Shown here piece after piece: positions 33,593 to 43,400 of a stretch of DNA of 64,000 nucleotides (the first letter of the stretch is position 1; every line of letters begins with the position of its first letter). The translations under genes and the position numbers were made by a program. The notes beneath the pieces were generated by a model. The model was not told where the DNA came from and searched no databases. It saw only the letters and a program-made list of their open reading frames with translations. The stretch is from Bacillota bacterium. GTDB lineage: Bacteria; Bacillota; Clostridia; Lachnospirales; Lachnospiraceae. The stretch is taken from positions 1 to 64,000 of the forward strand of contig JAEXAX010000015.1 in the NCBI GenBank assembly GCA_023458035.1, written 5' to 3'.

Positions 33593-35137
33593 ATGAAAGA
33601 AGTATTTACCCCGGTCATTGACCTGCGCAGAAAGGTATTTGCTGAAATTGCCCGTCTGGCATATGAAGGCGGAGATTACAGCCGAGTAGAAAATCTGCCG
33701 TATAAGATTATCCCGGGTGAGATCGCGACATACCGTGAGAGTATTTTCCTGGAGCGGGCTATCGTGGCGGAGCGTTTGCGTCTGGCTATGAGTCTGCCGC
33801 TGCGGACTTTGAAGGAGCATGCGCCTTTATCCGAGGGGGTTAATGAATCGGCTATCGGTAAAAAATATTTCGATCCGCCTTTGGTGAACATCATTCGCTT
33901 TGCCTGCCATGCCTGCGCAGAAAATGAGGTGCGGGTGACAGACGGCTGTCAAGGCTGCCTGGCTCATCCATGTAAGGAGGTCTGCCCGAAGGGAGCGATC
34001 TCGATCGTGGAGAGAAAGTCGGTCATCGATCAGGAGAAGTGTATTCAATGTGGTCTTTGTACCAAGGTCTGCCCCTATCATGCCATTATTCAGCAGAAGC
34101 GCCCATGTGCGCAGGCCTGCGGTATGAATGCTATCCATAGTGATGAGCTGGGACGGGCGGAAATCGATCAGGATCGCTGCGTTTCCTGCGGTATGTGTAT
34201 CAGTCATTGTCCGTTCGGGGCTATTTCCGATAAGGCTCAGATCTTCCAATTGATCCAGGCCATGAAGGAGGGCGATGAGGTGGTGGCTGTAGTAGCCCCG
34301 GCCTTTGTCAATCAGTTTGGACCGAAGGTTACGGCTGGGAAGCTGAAGGAAGGCTTGAAGCGTCTCGGCTTTTCGGATACGGCCTGGGTGGCCATGGGAG
34401 CCGATCTGTGTACCATAGATGAGGCTGAGGATTTCTTGAAGAAAGTGCCGGCCGAGCAGAGCTTTATGGCTACCAGCTGTTGCCCGTCCTGGTCCATGAT
34501 GGCCAAGATGGAATTTCCGGAACATGCCGATAAGGTATCGATGGCCATGACACCGATGGTATTTACGGCGCGTTGGGTGAAGAAACAGAAGCCGGACTGC
34601 AAGGTGGTCTTTATCGGCCCCTGCGCGGCTAAGAAGCTGGAGGCTTCCAGGCAAAGTGTGAAAAGCCACGTTGACTTTGTATTGACGTTTGAAGAGATCA
34701 TGGGAATGTTTGAGGCCAAGGGATTGGGACCGGCTGAACTGGCAAAGCTGCCGGATAACCTTGATGAGGATAAGGATGCGACGGCAGCCGGTATCGGGTT
34801 CCCGATCTCCGGCGGTGTAGCCGGAGCGGTGGCCGAAGCGATTAAACGGATTGCTCCGGAGCGTGAGGTGCTGATCGAGTGTGCCGATGGCCTGGACAAC
34901 TGCCGAAAGATGTTGAAGCTGGCCGCCGCCGGAAAAAAGGACGGATACTTGCTGGAGGGTATGGCTTGTCCGGGCGGCTGCGTAGCCGGTACCGGTACGT
35001 TAGCGAAACCGGATCGGGCGGCTGTCAATGTGAAGAAGAAAATGGCGGCTGCCGCAAAACAGAATGCGATGGACAGCCCGATTTCGGACGAGCTGCATTC
35101 ATTATTCGAGACCTGGTTTGATGAATGGGAAGGGTAA
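33593..35137 (+). CDS. monomeric [FeFe]-hydrogenase-like protein (group B type)
   Basis: 514 residues. Two ferredoxin-like 4Fe-4S modules are visible: CIQCGLCTKVCP (about 144-155) and CVSCGMCISHCP (about 199-210), with a further cysteine cluster (CHACAENEV...CQGCLAHPCKEVCP, about 104-132). The H-cluster domain carries TSCCPSW (about 293), GPCAAKK (about 342) and MACPGGC (about 457), so all four cysteine ligands are present. These motif variants resemble group B [FeFe]-hydrogenases of Clostridia, whose physiological role (H2 production or sensing) is little studied. No HydE/F/G maturase or NuoEF-like partner is nearby; it probably uses ferredoxin. Start behind AAAGGAG. Confidence 0.9.
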   Translation: MKEVFTPVIDLRRKVFAEIARLAYEGGDYSRVENLPYKIIPGEIATYRESIFLERAIVAERLRLAMSLPLRTLKEHAPLSEGVNESAIGKKYFDPPLVNIIRFACHACAENEVRVTDGCQGCLAHPCKEVCPKGAISIVERKSVIDQEKCIQCGLCTKVCPYHAIIQQKRPCAQACGMNAIHSDELGRAEIDQDRCVSCGMCISHCPFGAISDKAQIFQLIQAMKEGDEVVAVVAPAFVNQFGPKVTAGKLKEGLKRLGFSDTAWVAMGADLCTIDEAEDFLKKVPAEQSFMATSCCPSWSMMAKMEFPEHADKVSMAMTPMVFTARWVKKQKPDCKVVFIGPCAAKKLEASRQSVKSHVDFVLTFEEIMGMFEAKGLGPAELAKLPDNLDEDKDATAAGIGFPISGGVAGAVAEAIKRIAPEREVLIECADGLDNCRKMLKLAAAGKKDGYLLEGMACPGGCVAGTGTLAKPDRAAVNVKKKMAAAAKQNAMDSPISDELHSLFETWFDEWEG

Positions 35138-35197
35138 GTGCAACCTGCTCAAGCATATTATTTAGGGGCTTATGATTCAGTTTGGAGGAGAAATGTT

Positions 35198-36550
35198 ATG
35201 GAAAGAGAAAGATTAGGAAGCCGGTTGGGCTTCATCCTGCTGTCGGCAGGTTGTGCCATCGGTATTGGCAATGTATGGAAATTTCCGTATATTACCGGAC
35301 AGAACGGCGGGGGCGCCTTTGTATTAATATACCTGTTCTTCTTATTTGCCCTCGGCATTCCGGCCATGACCATGGAATTCGCGATGGGACGGGCCAGTCG
35401 TAAAAGTCCGGTTCGGATGTATCGGAAACTGGCCAGACCGGGAACCGCCTGGGGACTGCATGGCTTCATGGCGTTAGCCGGCAATGTGATTCTGATGATG
35501 TTTTACACGGCTGTTACCGGCTGGATGCTGCGTTACTTTGTCGATATGCTGAGCGGCCGCTTTACCGGTCTGGATACCAAGGGGATAGAGGCGCATTTCG
35601 GAGATCTGCTGGGTGCACCGTGGCCGATGCTGATGTATACTGTTATCGTGGTGGCAGTCGGCTTCGCCATCTGCTCGATCGGCCTGCAAAACGGACTGGA
35701 ACGTATTACCAAATGGATGATGATCGCTCTGATCGTGATCATGCTGGTATTGGCCGGCAACAGTTTCTTTATGGCCGGCGCGGCCGAAGGGCTGCGCTTT
35801 TACCTGCTGCCCGACTTTGGCCGGATGCGGGCGATCGGAATCGGCAAGGTGATTGCCGCCGCCATGAACCAGGCCTTCTTTACCCTAAGCCTCGGAATCG
35901 GCTCGATGGCCATCTTTGGCAGCTATATCGGCAACGAACGCTCTCTGATGGGGGAAGCGGTCAATGTGGCGGCCCTGGATACCTTTGTTGCCATCTCGGC
36001 AGGACTGATTATCTTCCCGGCCTGCTTTTCTTATGGAGTGGAAGTGAGCAGCGGGCCGAGCCTGATCTTTATCACCCTGCCGAATATCTTTAATCACATC
36101 CCTCTCGGCCGCTTATGGGGGACACTGTTCTTCCTGTTTATGTTCTTTGCCGCCTTTTCGACGGTATTGGCAGTATTTGAGAATATCATTGCCTGCCTGA
36201 TCGACCTGACCGGCTGGAGCCGACAAAAGGTCTGTCTGATCGGCTGCGCGGGTATTATGCTGCTATCTGTGCCCTGTATTCTGGGTTTTAATGTATGGAG
36301 TCATATTGATCCCTTCGGGAAGGGCGGCATCCAGGGGCTGGAAGACTTTATCGTCAGCAATCTGCTGCTGCCGGGCGGTTCCCTGATTGTGGTGCTGTTT
36401 TGTATTACGCGTTACGGATGGGGCTGGGAGAATTTTGTGAAAGAGGCCAACAAGGGCAGAGGGCTACAGGTTGCTTCCTGGATGCGCCCGTATATGACCT
36501 ATGTGCTGCCGCTGATTGTATTATCAATACTGATTTTAGGTTTATTGTAA
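35198..36550 (+). CDS. sodium-dependent transporter, NSS (SNF) family
   Basis: 450 residues with about eleven membrane segments. The first segment carries the family signature GFILLSAGCAIGIGNVWKFPYITGQNGGGAF, with the unwound Na+/substrate-binding region. Bacterial members such as LeuT and MhsT import hydrophobic amino acids with Na+; the substrate here is likely an amino acid but is not deducible. I use ATG 35198, nine bases after GGAGG, because the longer frame has no ribosome binding site. Confidence 0.93.
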   Translation: MERERLGSRLGFILLSAGCAIGIGNVWKFPYITGQNGGGAFVLIYLFFLFALGIPAMTMEFAMGRASRKSPVRMYRKLARPGTAWGLHGFMALAGNVILMMFYTAVTGWMLRYFVDMLSGRFTGLDTKGIEAHFGDLLGAPWPMLMYTVIVVAVGFAICSIGLQNGLERITKWMMIALIVIMLVLAGNSFFMAGAAEGLRFYLLPDFGRMRAIGIGKVIAAAMNQAFFTLSLGIGSMAIFGSYIGNERSLMGEAVNVAALDTFVAISAGLIIFPACFSYGVEVSSGPSLIFITLPNIFNHIPLGRLWGTLFFLFMFFAAFSTVLAVFENIIACLIDLTGWSRQKVCLIGCAGIMLLSVPCILGFNVWSHIDPFGKGGIQGLEDFIVSNLLLPGGSLIVVLFCITRYGWGWENFVKEANKGRGLQVASWMRPYMTYVLPLIVLSILILGLL

Positions 36551-36566
36551 AAAAATGCACAAAAAT

Positions 36567-36603
36567 AAGCCGGCTCATCAAACTTCTGCTGAGTCGGCTT
36601 TTA
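36567..36603 (+). terminator. terminator after NSS gene, possibly bidirectional
   Basis: 11-pair stem AAGCCGGCTCA with TGAGTCGGCTT (one wobble) then TTTT. On the minus strand the stem is followed by TATTTTTG, so it may also end the convergent gene. Confidence 0.82.
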
Positions 36604-36634
36604 TGGTCCGGGTCATACATATAAGAGCGTCTAT

Positions 36635-37102
36635 TTACCGATGCAACAGACGTTTGAAGAAGCCTTTCTTTTTGGCCGGCGGAGCATCCAAAGAACCGCG
36701 TACTGCTTTGACGCCGGTTACATAAATTCCGCTGATGGTTGCCCGTACCTCTTTTTTCAGGGGAATGATTTCAAATACCTGAGCGTCACAGATCAGCGTC
36801 ATGATTTTCGGGCCGACCTTGGCCTTCAGGATCGGCAGCTTGCTGCGGCGCAGCAGCTTCGGAGCGCTTTGCATCACTATATCCGGCAGATTAGCATCCT
36901 TCATACGCATCCGGCGCTTGTCGATGACCATGATATTGACGGTTTGCTTCATGCTCTCCATTTGAGCTTCATTGGCAGCTTTTTGTTTTTCAGCTTTTTT
37001 ACCCCAGAAATACAGAGCAACGAGGATACCGACCATGATCAGGGAAATAATGATCATCACGATGGTAAAGGTGCTCAGAAGGGGAAGAGTTCTGTAGTCC
37101 AT
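36635..37102 (-). CDS. hypothetical membrane-anchored protein
   Basis: 155 residues, family not recognised. One hydrophobic segment (about 8-31) is followed by a Lys/Glu/Gln-rich helix (about 33-60) and a globular C-terminal domain with many basic residues, ending in KKKGFFKRLLHR. It is probably anchored in the membrane with most of the protein in the cytoplasm. ATG 37102 has GCGGAGG six bases upstream; longer starts lack one. It has its own promoter (37138-37166), divergent from tRNA-Gln. It shares the terminator region with the convergent NSS gene. Confidence 0.7.
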   Translation of the reverse strand: MDYRTLPLLSTFTIVMIIISLIMVGILVALYFWGKKAEKQKAANEAQMESMKQTVNIMVIDKRRMRMKDANLPDIVMQSAPKLLRRSKLPILKAKVGPKIMTLICDAQVFEIIPLKKEVRATISGIYVTGVKAVRGSLDAPPAKKKGFFKRLLHR

Positions 37103-37137
37103 ATGATTCCTCCGCATATTAGAATTTTGCTTATCGT

Positions 37138-37166
37138 ATTGTACCATTTTTTTTTTCAAATAGCAA
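37138..37166 (-). promoter_or_regulatory. promoter of the membrane-anchored hypothetical gene
   Basis: Minus strand: -35 TTGCTA (37161-37166), a 17-bp spacer, -10 TACAAT (37138-37143). It diverges from the tRNA-Gln promoter with only 12 bp between the two -35 boxes. Confidence 0.7.
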
Positions 37167-37178
37167 GGAAAATGGGTA

Positions 37179-37207
37179 TTGACAAATCAGCCCGTTTTAC
37201 ATATAAT
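37179..37207 (+). promoter_or_regulatory. tRNA-Gln promoter, perfect consensus
   Basis: TTGACA (37179-37184), a 17-bp spacer, TATAAT (37202-37207): both hexamers exact. 21 bases before the tRNA. Confidence 0.93.
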
Positions 37208-37227
37208 AATCTTTGTTGTTATGACGA

Positions 37228-37299
37228 TGGGCTATCGCCAAACGGTAAGGCAACGGACTCTGACTCCGTCATGTGAAGGTTCGAATCCTTCTAGCCCAG
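37228..37299 (+). tRNA. tRNA-Gln (CTG)
   Basis: Acceptor TGGGCTA (37228-37234) pairs with 37292-37298. Anticodon loop CTCTGAC gives CTG, discriminator G37299, no encoded CCA. Single-gene transcript with its own promoter and terminator. Confidence 0.95.
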
Positions 37300-37318
37300 T
37301 TATCCAGTTATTAGATGA

Positions 37319-37343
37319 AGAAGCCCAGAGGGCTTCTTTTTTT
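37319..37343 (+). terminator. terminator of tRNA-Gln
   Basis: AGAAGCCC, loop AGA, GGGCTTCT, followed by a T run to 37343. Confidence 0.9.
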
Positions 37344-37372
37344 GCTGAAATGAAGCCGCCGCCCCATTTTGG

Positions 37373-37402
37373 TTGCAAGGAAAGGAAAATCCGTGCTATG
37401 AT
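37373..37402 (+). promoter_or_regulatory. promoter of thioesterase/cvfB unit
   Basis: -35 TTGCAA (37373-37378), an 18-bp spacer, -10 TATGAT (37397-37402). Confidence 0.7.
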
Positions 37403-37464
37403 ACAGGCAGAAATGAGATGAACGGCAGGATAGCCAAACGAAACAAAACAGAGCGGAGGATGGC

Positions 37465-38208
37465 ATGGCATTTCGGCAAACGGCGACGGTGGGCTTCAGT
37501 GATCTGAATCAGGAAGGGCGGTTGACGCTCTTCTCTTTATGCAACCTGTTCCAGGATACCAGCTCGGCACATGGAGAAGCAGCCGGACAGGGCAGCCTGC
37601 AGCTGCTGGCCAGAAAAAGGGCCTGGTTTTTGGCCTACGGCGAAACAAATGTATACCGGCGCCCGATGATTGGAGAAGTGTTGCAGCTGGAAACCTGGCC
37701 GACCAAAGTCAAGGGATTTTTCGGTGAAAGAGCCTACGTTATGAAGACGACAGCGGGTGAGGTGTTGGCCGATTGCTCGACGATCTGGGTGCTGATGGAT
37801 ATGGAAAGCCTGCGGCCGACCAGGCTGACAGCTGAAGAGATGTTCCGGGAGGAGCCGGGTGAGCCGCTGCCAACATCTGGCAAAGGCAGAAAGATCGAAG
37901 TGCCGTCCGGACTGACAGCCTGGGGGGAGGATCGGGTGAATTACCTGTATCTGGATTCAAACTGTCACATGAATAACGCCTATTATGTCGGTCTGACCGA
38001 GCAGTTTGTACGGGGAGCTGCCGTCAAGCGCTTCCGGGTGGAATATCGGAAATCGGCTGTTGAGGGCGATTTTATCCGGTATTTTGGCAGGCGTCAGGAT
38101 GACCTGGTGACGGTGGCATTGGAAAATGAAAAGGCAGAGGTTTTTGCGGTCATAGAATATGAACTGCAAACAAAAGACAAGCTTTTGCAAATGGATCAGC
38201 TGCTATAA
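37465..38208 (+). CDS. acyl-ACP thioesterase
   Basis: 247 residues with two hot-dog domains: about 3-130 (including NVYRRPMIGEVLQLETWPTKVKGFFGERAYVM) and about 150-240 (VNYLYLDSNCHMNNAYYVGLTEQF). The second holds the Asn and His typical of the bacterial FatA-like family, which releases free fatty acids from acyl carrier protein. Start at ATG 37465 behind GCGGAGG. The cvfB gene follows 20 bases later. Confidence 0.9.
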   Translation: MAFRQTATVGFSDLNQEGRLTLFSLCNLFQDTSSAHGEAAGQGSLQLLARKRAWFLAYGETNVYRRPMIGEVLQLETWPTKVKGFFGERAYVMKTTAGEVLADCSTIWVLMDMESLRPTRLTAEEMFREEPGEPLPTSGKGRKIEVPSGLTAWGEDRVNYLYLDSNCHMNNAYYVGLTEQFVRGAAVKRFRVEYRKSAVEGDFIRYFGRRQDDLVTVALENEKAEVFAVIEYELQTKDKLLQMDQLL

Positions 38209-38228
38209 TAACAAGGAGAACAAACATT

Positions 38229-39056
38229 ATGGAACTGGGTAAGAAACAGCTGTTGGTCGCAGTACGGAAAAAAGAGTTTGGCACCTATCTGGCGCGCTAT
38301 ATGGATGATAAGGAAAGTGTGCTGCTGCCGATCAGGCAGGTTCCGCCCGACCTGGAGGTGGGGGATCCGATCGAGGTCTTCGTATATCGCGACAGCGCCG
38401 ACAGACTGATCGCTACCACCAAAGAGGTAAAACTGCAGGTCGGAGAACTGGCAAGATTGCGCGTAAAGGAAACCGGAAAGATTGGCGCATTCCTGGACTG
38501 GGGACTGGAAAAGGATCTGTTGCTGCCGTTTAAGGAGCAAACTGCTAAGATCGAGGTTGGGCATGATTACCTGGTCAGCCTGTATGTGGACCGCAGCGGT
38601 CGTCTTTGTGCGACTATGGACATCTCACCCCTTCTGCGGACCGATCACAAGTATTACAAGGATCAGCAGGTGGAGGGAACCATCTACCGGATCGTGGAAA
38701 ATATCGGTGCCTTTGTGGCAGTTGAGGATACCTATGTCGGTCTGTTGCCAAACCGCGAGATCACCAAACCCTATCATATCGGCGATCATATCGCGGCCCG
38801 CATTGCCCGTGTCCATGAGGATGGAAAGATAGATCTGGCAGTGCGTGAAAAGGCGCATCTGCAGATGGATATCGATGCCGACCGGCTGATGAAAAAGCTG
38901 GAGCAGGAAGGTAGTCTGGATTTTACCGATAAAGCGGATGCCGCCCTGATCAGAGAGCGGATGCAGATGTCAAAAGCGGAGTTTAAACGGGCGGTCGGAC
39001 GGCTGCTGAAGCAGGGAAAGATTCAGATCCTGCCGGATAAAATAGTTGCGAAATAA
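38229..39056 (+). CDS. cvfB: S1-domain RNA-binding protein, CvfB family
   Basis: 275 residues. Three S1-like OB domains (about 1-65, 66-130 and 140-205, for example ELARLRVKETGKIGAFLDWGLEKDLLLPF and GTIYRIVENIGAFVAVEDTYVGLLP) precede a C-terminal winged helix (about 212-275), the CvfB architecture. Known CvfB proteins bind RNA and affect virulence gene expression in staphylococci and streptococci. Start behind ACAAGGAG. Co-transcribed with the thioesterase. Confidence 0.9.
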   Translation: MELGKKQLLVAVRKKEFGTYLARYMDDKESVLLPIRQVPPDLEVGDPIEVFVYRDSADRLIATTKEVKLQVGELARLRVKETGKIGAFLDWGLEKDLLLPFKEQTAKIEVGHDYLVSLYVDRSGRLCATMDISPLLRTDHKYYKDQQVEGTIYRIVENIGAFVAVEDTYVGLLPNREITKPYHIGDHIAARIARVHEDGKIDLAVREKAHLQMDIDADRLMKKLEQEGSLDFTDKADAALIRERMQMSKAEFKRAVGRLLKQGKIQILPDKIVAK

Positions 39057-39073
39057 GAGGAATGATGTATAAT
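39046..39073 (+). promoter_or_regulatory. promoter of the 77-aa protein gene
   Basis: -35 TTGCGA (39046-39051), a 16-bp spacer, perfect -10 TATAAT (39068-39073). The -35 overlaps the end of cvfB. Confidence 0.7.
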
Positions 39074-39125
39074 AAACAATAGGGGTTAAACGAAAAAACC
39101 TATTTCAGAAAGGAGTTTATGGCAT

Positions 39126-39359
39126 ATGAAAGTACAAAATATTACTGATATCGAAAAGTTTTTTTCTGTGGTTGATGCCTGCAAGGGTAAGGTAGAGTTG
39201 ATTACCGGCGAAGGCGACAGACTGAACCTGAAATCGAAGCTGTCCCAGTATGTGTCGATGGCTAGTATTTTCTCGAATGGAGAGATTCCGGAGCTGGAGA
39301 TCGTGGCTCATGAGCCGGAAGATATTGATCGCTTAGTATCATTTATGATCAATGGCTAA
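39126..39359 (+). CDS. conserved small protein, 77 aa, unknown function
   Basis: Acidic soluble protein with FFSVVDACKGKVELITGEGDRLNLKSKLSQYVSMASIF in its centre. I recall similar proteins in Lachnospiraceae that are sometimes mislabelled polyA polymerase; this is from memory and the size rules out such an enzyme. It has its own promoter, an AGAAAGGAG ribosome binding site and a terminator, i.e. a dedicated single-gene transcript. No domain with a known activity is visible. Confidence 0.8.
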   Translation: MKVQNITDIEKFFSVVDACKGKVELITGEGDRLNLKSKLSQYVSMASIFSNGEIPELEIVAHEPEDIDRLVSFMING

Positions 39360-39376
39360 GCACTAAGGACTTTAAG

Positions 39377-39402
39377 AGGCCGGGCGATTGTCCTGGCCTT
39401 TT
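39377..39402 (+). terminator. terminator of the 77-aa protein gene
   Basis: AGGCCGGG pairs with CCTGGCCT (one wobble) around a seven-base loop, followed by TTTTC. Confidence 0.78.
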
Positions 39403-39434
39403 CTGTTATCTGTGTCAGAAGAAATGAGGGAAGC

Positions 39435-40442
39435 ATGAAAAACCAATCATATAATTATTTTCGACCGAAACTGGAGCTTTGGACCAATGTATACTTCCTG
39501 GTGACAGTAGTGATTTTTCTTGGGCTTAGTCCGCTGCTTCACTTTTTGGAGCAGCAGGGTGTGTTTTTACCGATCACCATCCAGCTGTGGCTGCCGCAGT
39601 TGTTTATCCTTGGCGCCGGTCTGTTGTATAAACTGCTGTTTCGGGTACCGAAGCGGGCGTTGGGATACCGGAAGATGGATCTGTGGAGTTGGTTTTTGAT
39701 GATTCCGCTGACCTGGTGTTTTATGCCGCTGATCGGCCTGATTAATTTTGTCAGCAGGCAGTTTGTGACTCAGAAGATGGTAAATGTGATGCAGGGGCTG
39801 CTGCTGTTAGATCTACCGTATCTGCTGCTGTTATTTCTGATCGCAGTCATGCCGGCCATCAGTGAGGAGCTGTTTTTTCGTGGGGTTCTGGCCAATGTCT
39901 ACCTGCGGCCCAGGGGAATTTTAAAGGCGTCTTTGTTAAGCGGTCTGCTGTTTGGAGCCTTTCATCTGAACATCAACCAGTTTATGTATGCCACTGTACT
40001 GGGGATCATTTTTGTCTTTGTACTGGAAGGAACCGGCAGCCTGTATGCGACCATGCTGTCACATCTCCTGCTCAATGGCCAAAGTGTAACGCTGCTGGCA
40101 TTGCTGCGGGCAATAACCAGGGATCTGCCGCAGTTGTCGAAGTCTTTTCTGGATAAGCAGCTGCTGCAGGAGCAGCTAAACAAAAGTCGGCCGGGGCAGA
40201 TCGGCGTTGTGCTTTTGATGATCCTCTTTTTGCTGGCGCTGTCGGTCCTGGGATGCTGGCTGGGGTATCTGCTGTATCGCTATATCTGTAAGCGGAATCA
40301 CCGCTGGGAGCATGTGTGCCGTAACTTTAACCCGAGGCCGATTTGCAGATCGGCCTCTGCCGGCAGTCGATTGAGCTTGGCGGTTTACTGGAGCGCCATG
40401 CTCATAATGCTTCTGGTGATGATCTTAAGAGAGGTGGGATAA
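39435..40442 (+). CDS. CPBP-family intramembrane metalloprotease
   Basis: 335 residues with about eight membrane segments. The catalytic motifs of the Abi/CAAX (CPBP) family are present: EELFFRG (near residue 143), FGAFHLN (near 177) and a late HLLLN (near 214). In bacteria these glutamate intramembrane proteases are linked to bacteriocin immunity or peptide processing. Start at 39435 behind GAGGGAAGC. Its stop overlaps the dnaE start by one base, so dnaE may be translationally coupled. Confidence 0.88.
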   Translation: MKNQSYNYFRPKLELWTNVYFLVTVVIFLGLSPLLHFLEQQGVFLPITIQLWLPQLFILGAGLLYKLLFRVPKRALGYRKMDLWSWFLMIPLTWCFMPLIGLINFVSRQFVTQKMVNVMQGLLLLDLPYLLLLFLIAVMPAISEELFFRGVLANVYLRPRGILKASLLSGLLFGAFHLNINQFMYATVLGIIFVFVLEGTGSLYATMLSHLLLNGQSVTLLALLRAITRDLPQLSKSFLDKQLLQEQLNKSRPGQIGVVLLMILFLLALSVLGCWLGYLLYRYICKRNHRWEHVCRNFNPRPICRSASAGSRLSLAVYWSAMLIMLLVMILREVG

Positions 40443-43400
40443 TGGGGTTTACACATCTGCATGTGCATACCGAATACAGTTTATTGGACGGGTCCAATAA
40501 GATTAAAGAATACGTCGCCCGCGTGAAGGAGCTGGGAATGACCCATGCGGCCATCACCGATCATGGTGTGATGTACGGTGTGATTGACTTTTATCAGGCT
40601 GCCAAGGCGGCCGGTATCGTACCGATCATCGGCTGTGAGGTCTATGTGGCCGCGCATTCCATGCTGGAAAAGAGCGGAGCCGGCGAAAATCGTTACTATC
40701 ATCTGGTACTGCTGGCCGAAAATAATGAAGGCTATCAGAATCTGATGAAGATCGTATCGGCCGGCTTTATTGATGGCTATTACTATAAGCCGCGGGTCGA
40801 TAAGGAGCTGCTGCGCCGCTATCATAAAGGGCTTATCGCCCTGTCCGCCTGCCTGGCCGGTGAGGTGCAAAGATATCTGGCCAATCAGGATTTTGCGGCT
40901 GCCAAACGGGCGGCGCTGGAATACAGGGATATTTTCGGCGAACATAATTTCTTTCTGGAGGTACAGGATCACGGTCTGGCCATTCAGAAAATCGTTAACC
41001 GGAAGCAAAAGGAACTGTCCGAGCAGACCGGTATTCCGCTGGTAGCGACCAACGATGTACATTATACCTATGCCGAGGATGCGGCGGCTCATGATGTGCT
41101 GCTCTGCATCCAGACCGGTAAGAAGCTGGCCGATGAAAACCGTATGCGTTATGAGGGTGGTCAGTACTTTGTCAAGGATGAAAACCAGATGCTGGGCCTG
41201 TTTCCGGATATGCAGGAGGCGGTGAAAAGAACACAGGAGATCGCCGAGCGTTGTCAGGTGGAAATTATATTCGGCGAGACCAAGCTGCCGGCCTATGATG
41301 TACCGACAGGCTTTACCGCCAAAAGTTATCTGCGCAAGCTTTGTGAGGAAGGTTTGCTCCGGCGTTACGGTGGGCGGGCCGAAGAGCATCGGGATAAGCT
41401 GGATTATGAGCTGTCCATGATTGAAAAAATGGGTTATATCGACTATTTTTTGATCGTTTGGGACTTTATTCATTATGCCGGTGAGCAGGGAATCATCGTC
41501 GGACCGGGACGTGGCTCGGCAGCCGGCAGTATCGTATCTTATTGCCTGGGCATTACCGACATAGATCCCCTGAAATATGACTTGATCTTTGAGCGCTTTT
41601 TGAATCCGGAGCGCGTGACCATGCCGGATATTGATATTGATTTCTGCTACGAAAGACGGCAGGAAGTGATTGATTATGTAGTGCGCAAATACGGAGACGA
41701 CCGGGTGGTGCAGATCGTGACCTTCGGTACCATGGCTGCCCGCGGTGTGCTCCGCGATGTCGGCAGAGTCTTGGATCTGCCTTACGGTCGGGTCGATACC
41801 ATTGCTAAGATGATACCGGCCGAGCTGAATATTACCATTGATAAGGCATTGGAGAAAAACGCCGATTTGAAGAAGCTGGTCGAAACGGATGCCGAGGTAG
41901 CGCAGCTGATTGCCATGTCGAAACGCCTGGAGGGCCTGCCCAGACACAGCTCGATCCATGCCGCCGGAGTGGTCATCTGCCAGCAGCGGGCGGTCGAATA
42001 TGTGCCTCTGTCGCGCGGCGCCGACGGTGCCGTTACCACCCAGTTCACCATGACCAGGCTTGAAGAACTCGGTCTGTTAAAGATGGACTTTTTGGGGCTG
42101 CGGACGCTGACCGTGATTCAGAATGCCATCAGAAATATTGCCGACAGTCAGGGCGTGACGATCAATCTTGCGCAGTTGGATTATGACGATGCGTCGGTTT
42201 ATGAAAGTCTTTGCAGCGGTCGTAACGACGGTGTTTTTCAGCTGGAGAGCGCCGGGATGAAGAGCTTTATGAAGGAGCTGAAGCCCGGCAGCATGGAAGA
42301 TGTCATCGCCGGCATCAGTCTTTACCGGCCGGGGCCGATGGACTTTATTCCGCGCTATATTCAAGGGAAAAATCATCCGGAGCAAATCCGCTACGAAACA
42401 CCGCTTTTGGAGCCGATCCTGGCAGCCACCTACGGCTGTATCGTCTACCAGGAACAGGTTATGCAGATCGTGCAAAGTTTGGCCGGATATACCCTCGGTC
42501 GAAGCGACCTGGTGCGCCGTGCCATGTCCAAAAAAAAGGAAGATGTGATGGTGCGGGAGCGCCAAAACTTCGTTTACGGCAATGAGGCGGAGAGTGTGCC
42601 CGGCTGTATCGCCCGCGGGGTACCGGAGGCGGTGGCCAATCATATCTTTGATGAAATGATGGACTTCGCCAAGTATGCCTTTAACAAATCTCATGCCGCC
42701 GCTTATGCGGTGGTGGCCTATCAGACGGCCTATCTGAAGCATTATTATCCGGTGGAATTTATGGCGGCGCTGATTACTTCGGTGATCGACCACAGTAGTA
42801 AGGTGGCGGAGTATATTTACGTTTTAAAGACCATGGGTATCCGCCTGCTGCCTCCCGATATCAATCACGGAGCCGCCGCCTTTACGGTGCGGGACGGACA
42901 GATTCTGTACGGCCTTGCATCCATCCGCGGAGTCGGCAAGCAGGTGGTTGAAGAGATCGTGCAGGCCAGGACGCAGGGCGGACCGTTTCGCTCACTGCAG
43001 GATTTAATCGAGCGAATTCCGCAGAAGGCCAGAAATAAGCGGATTATCGAGAGCCTGATCCACGCCGGAGCGCTGGATTGTCTGCCGGGAAACCGAAGAC
43101 AAAAGCTGGTGGTTTATGAACAGGTGATCGCTGCGGTGACCGAAGGGCAGAAACAAACCATGAGCGGTCAGCTCAATCTGTTTGACATGCTTGACAGTAA
43201 CGAGCAGGCCAAGCGCGAGATCCACTTTCCGCCGGTGGCGGATCTGCCCAAAGGAGAACGGCTGGCGGCGGAAAAGGAGGTGCTTGGCATTTATGTCAGC
43301 GGGCATCCATTGGATGATGTGCTCACGCTTTGGGAGAAAACAGTGACCAAGCATAGCGCTGACTTTGTACTGGCTGAGGAGATGACCATATATGACCGTG

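Noticed and set aside
40481..41959. 492-codon open frame on the minus strand opposite dnaE
   Set aside because: Complementary shadow of the PHP and polymerase domains of DnaE; no motif and no plausible start.
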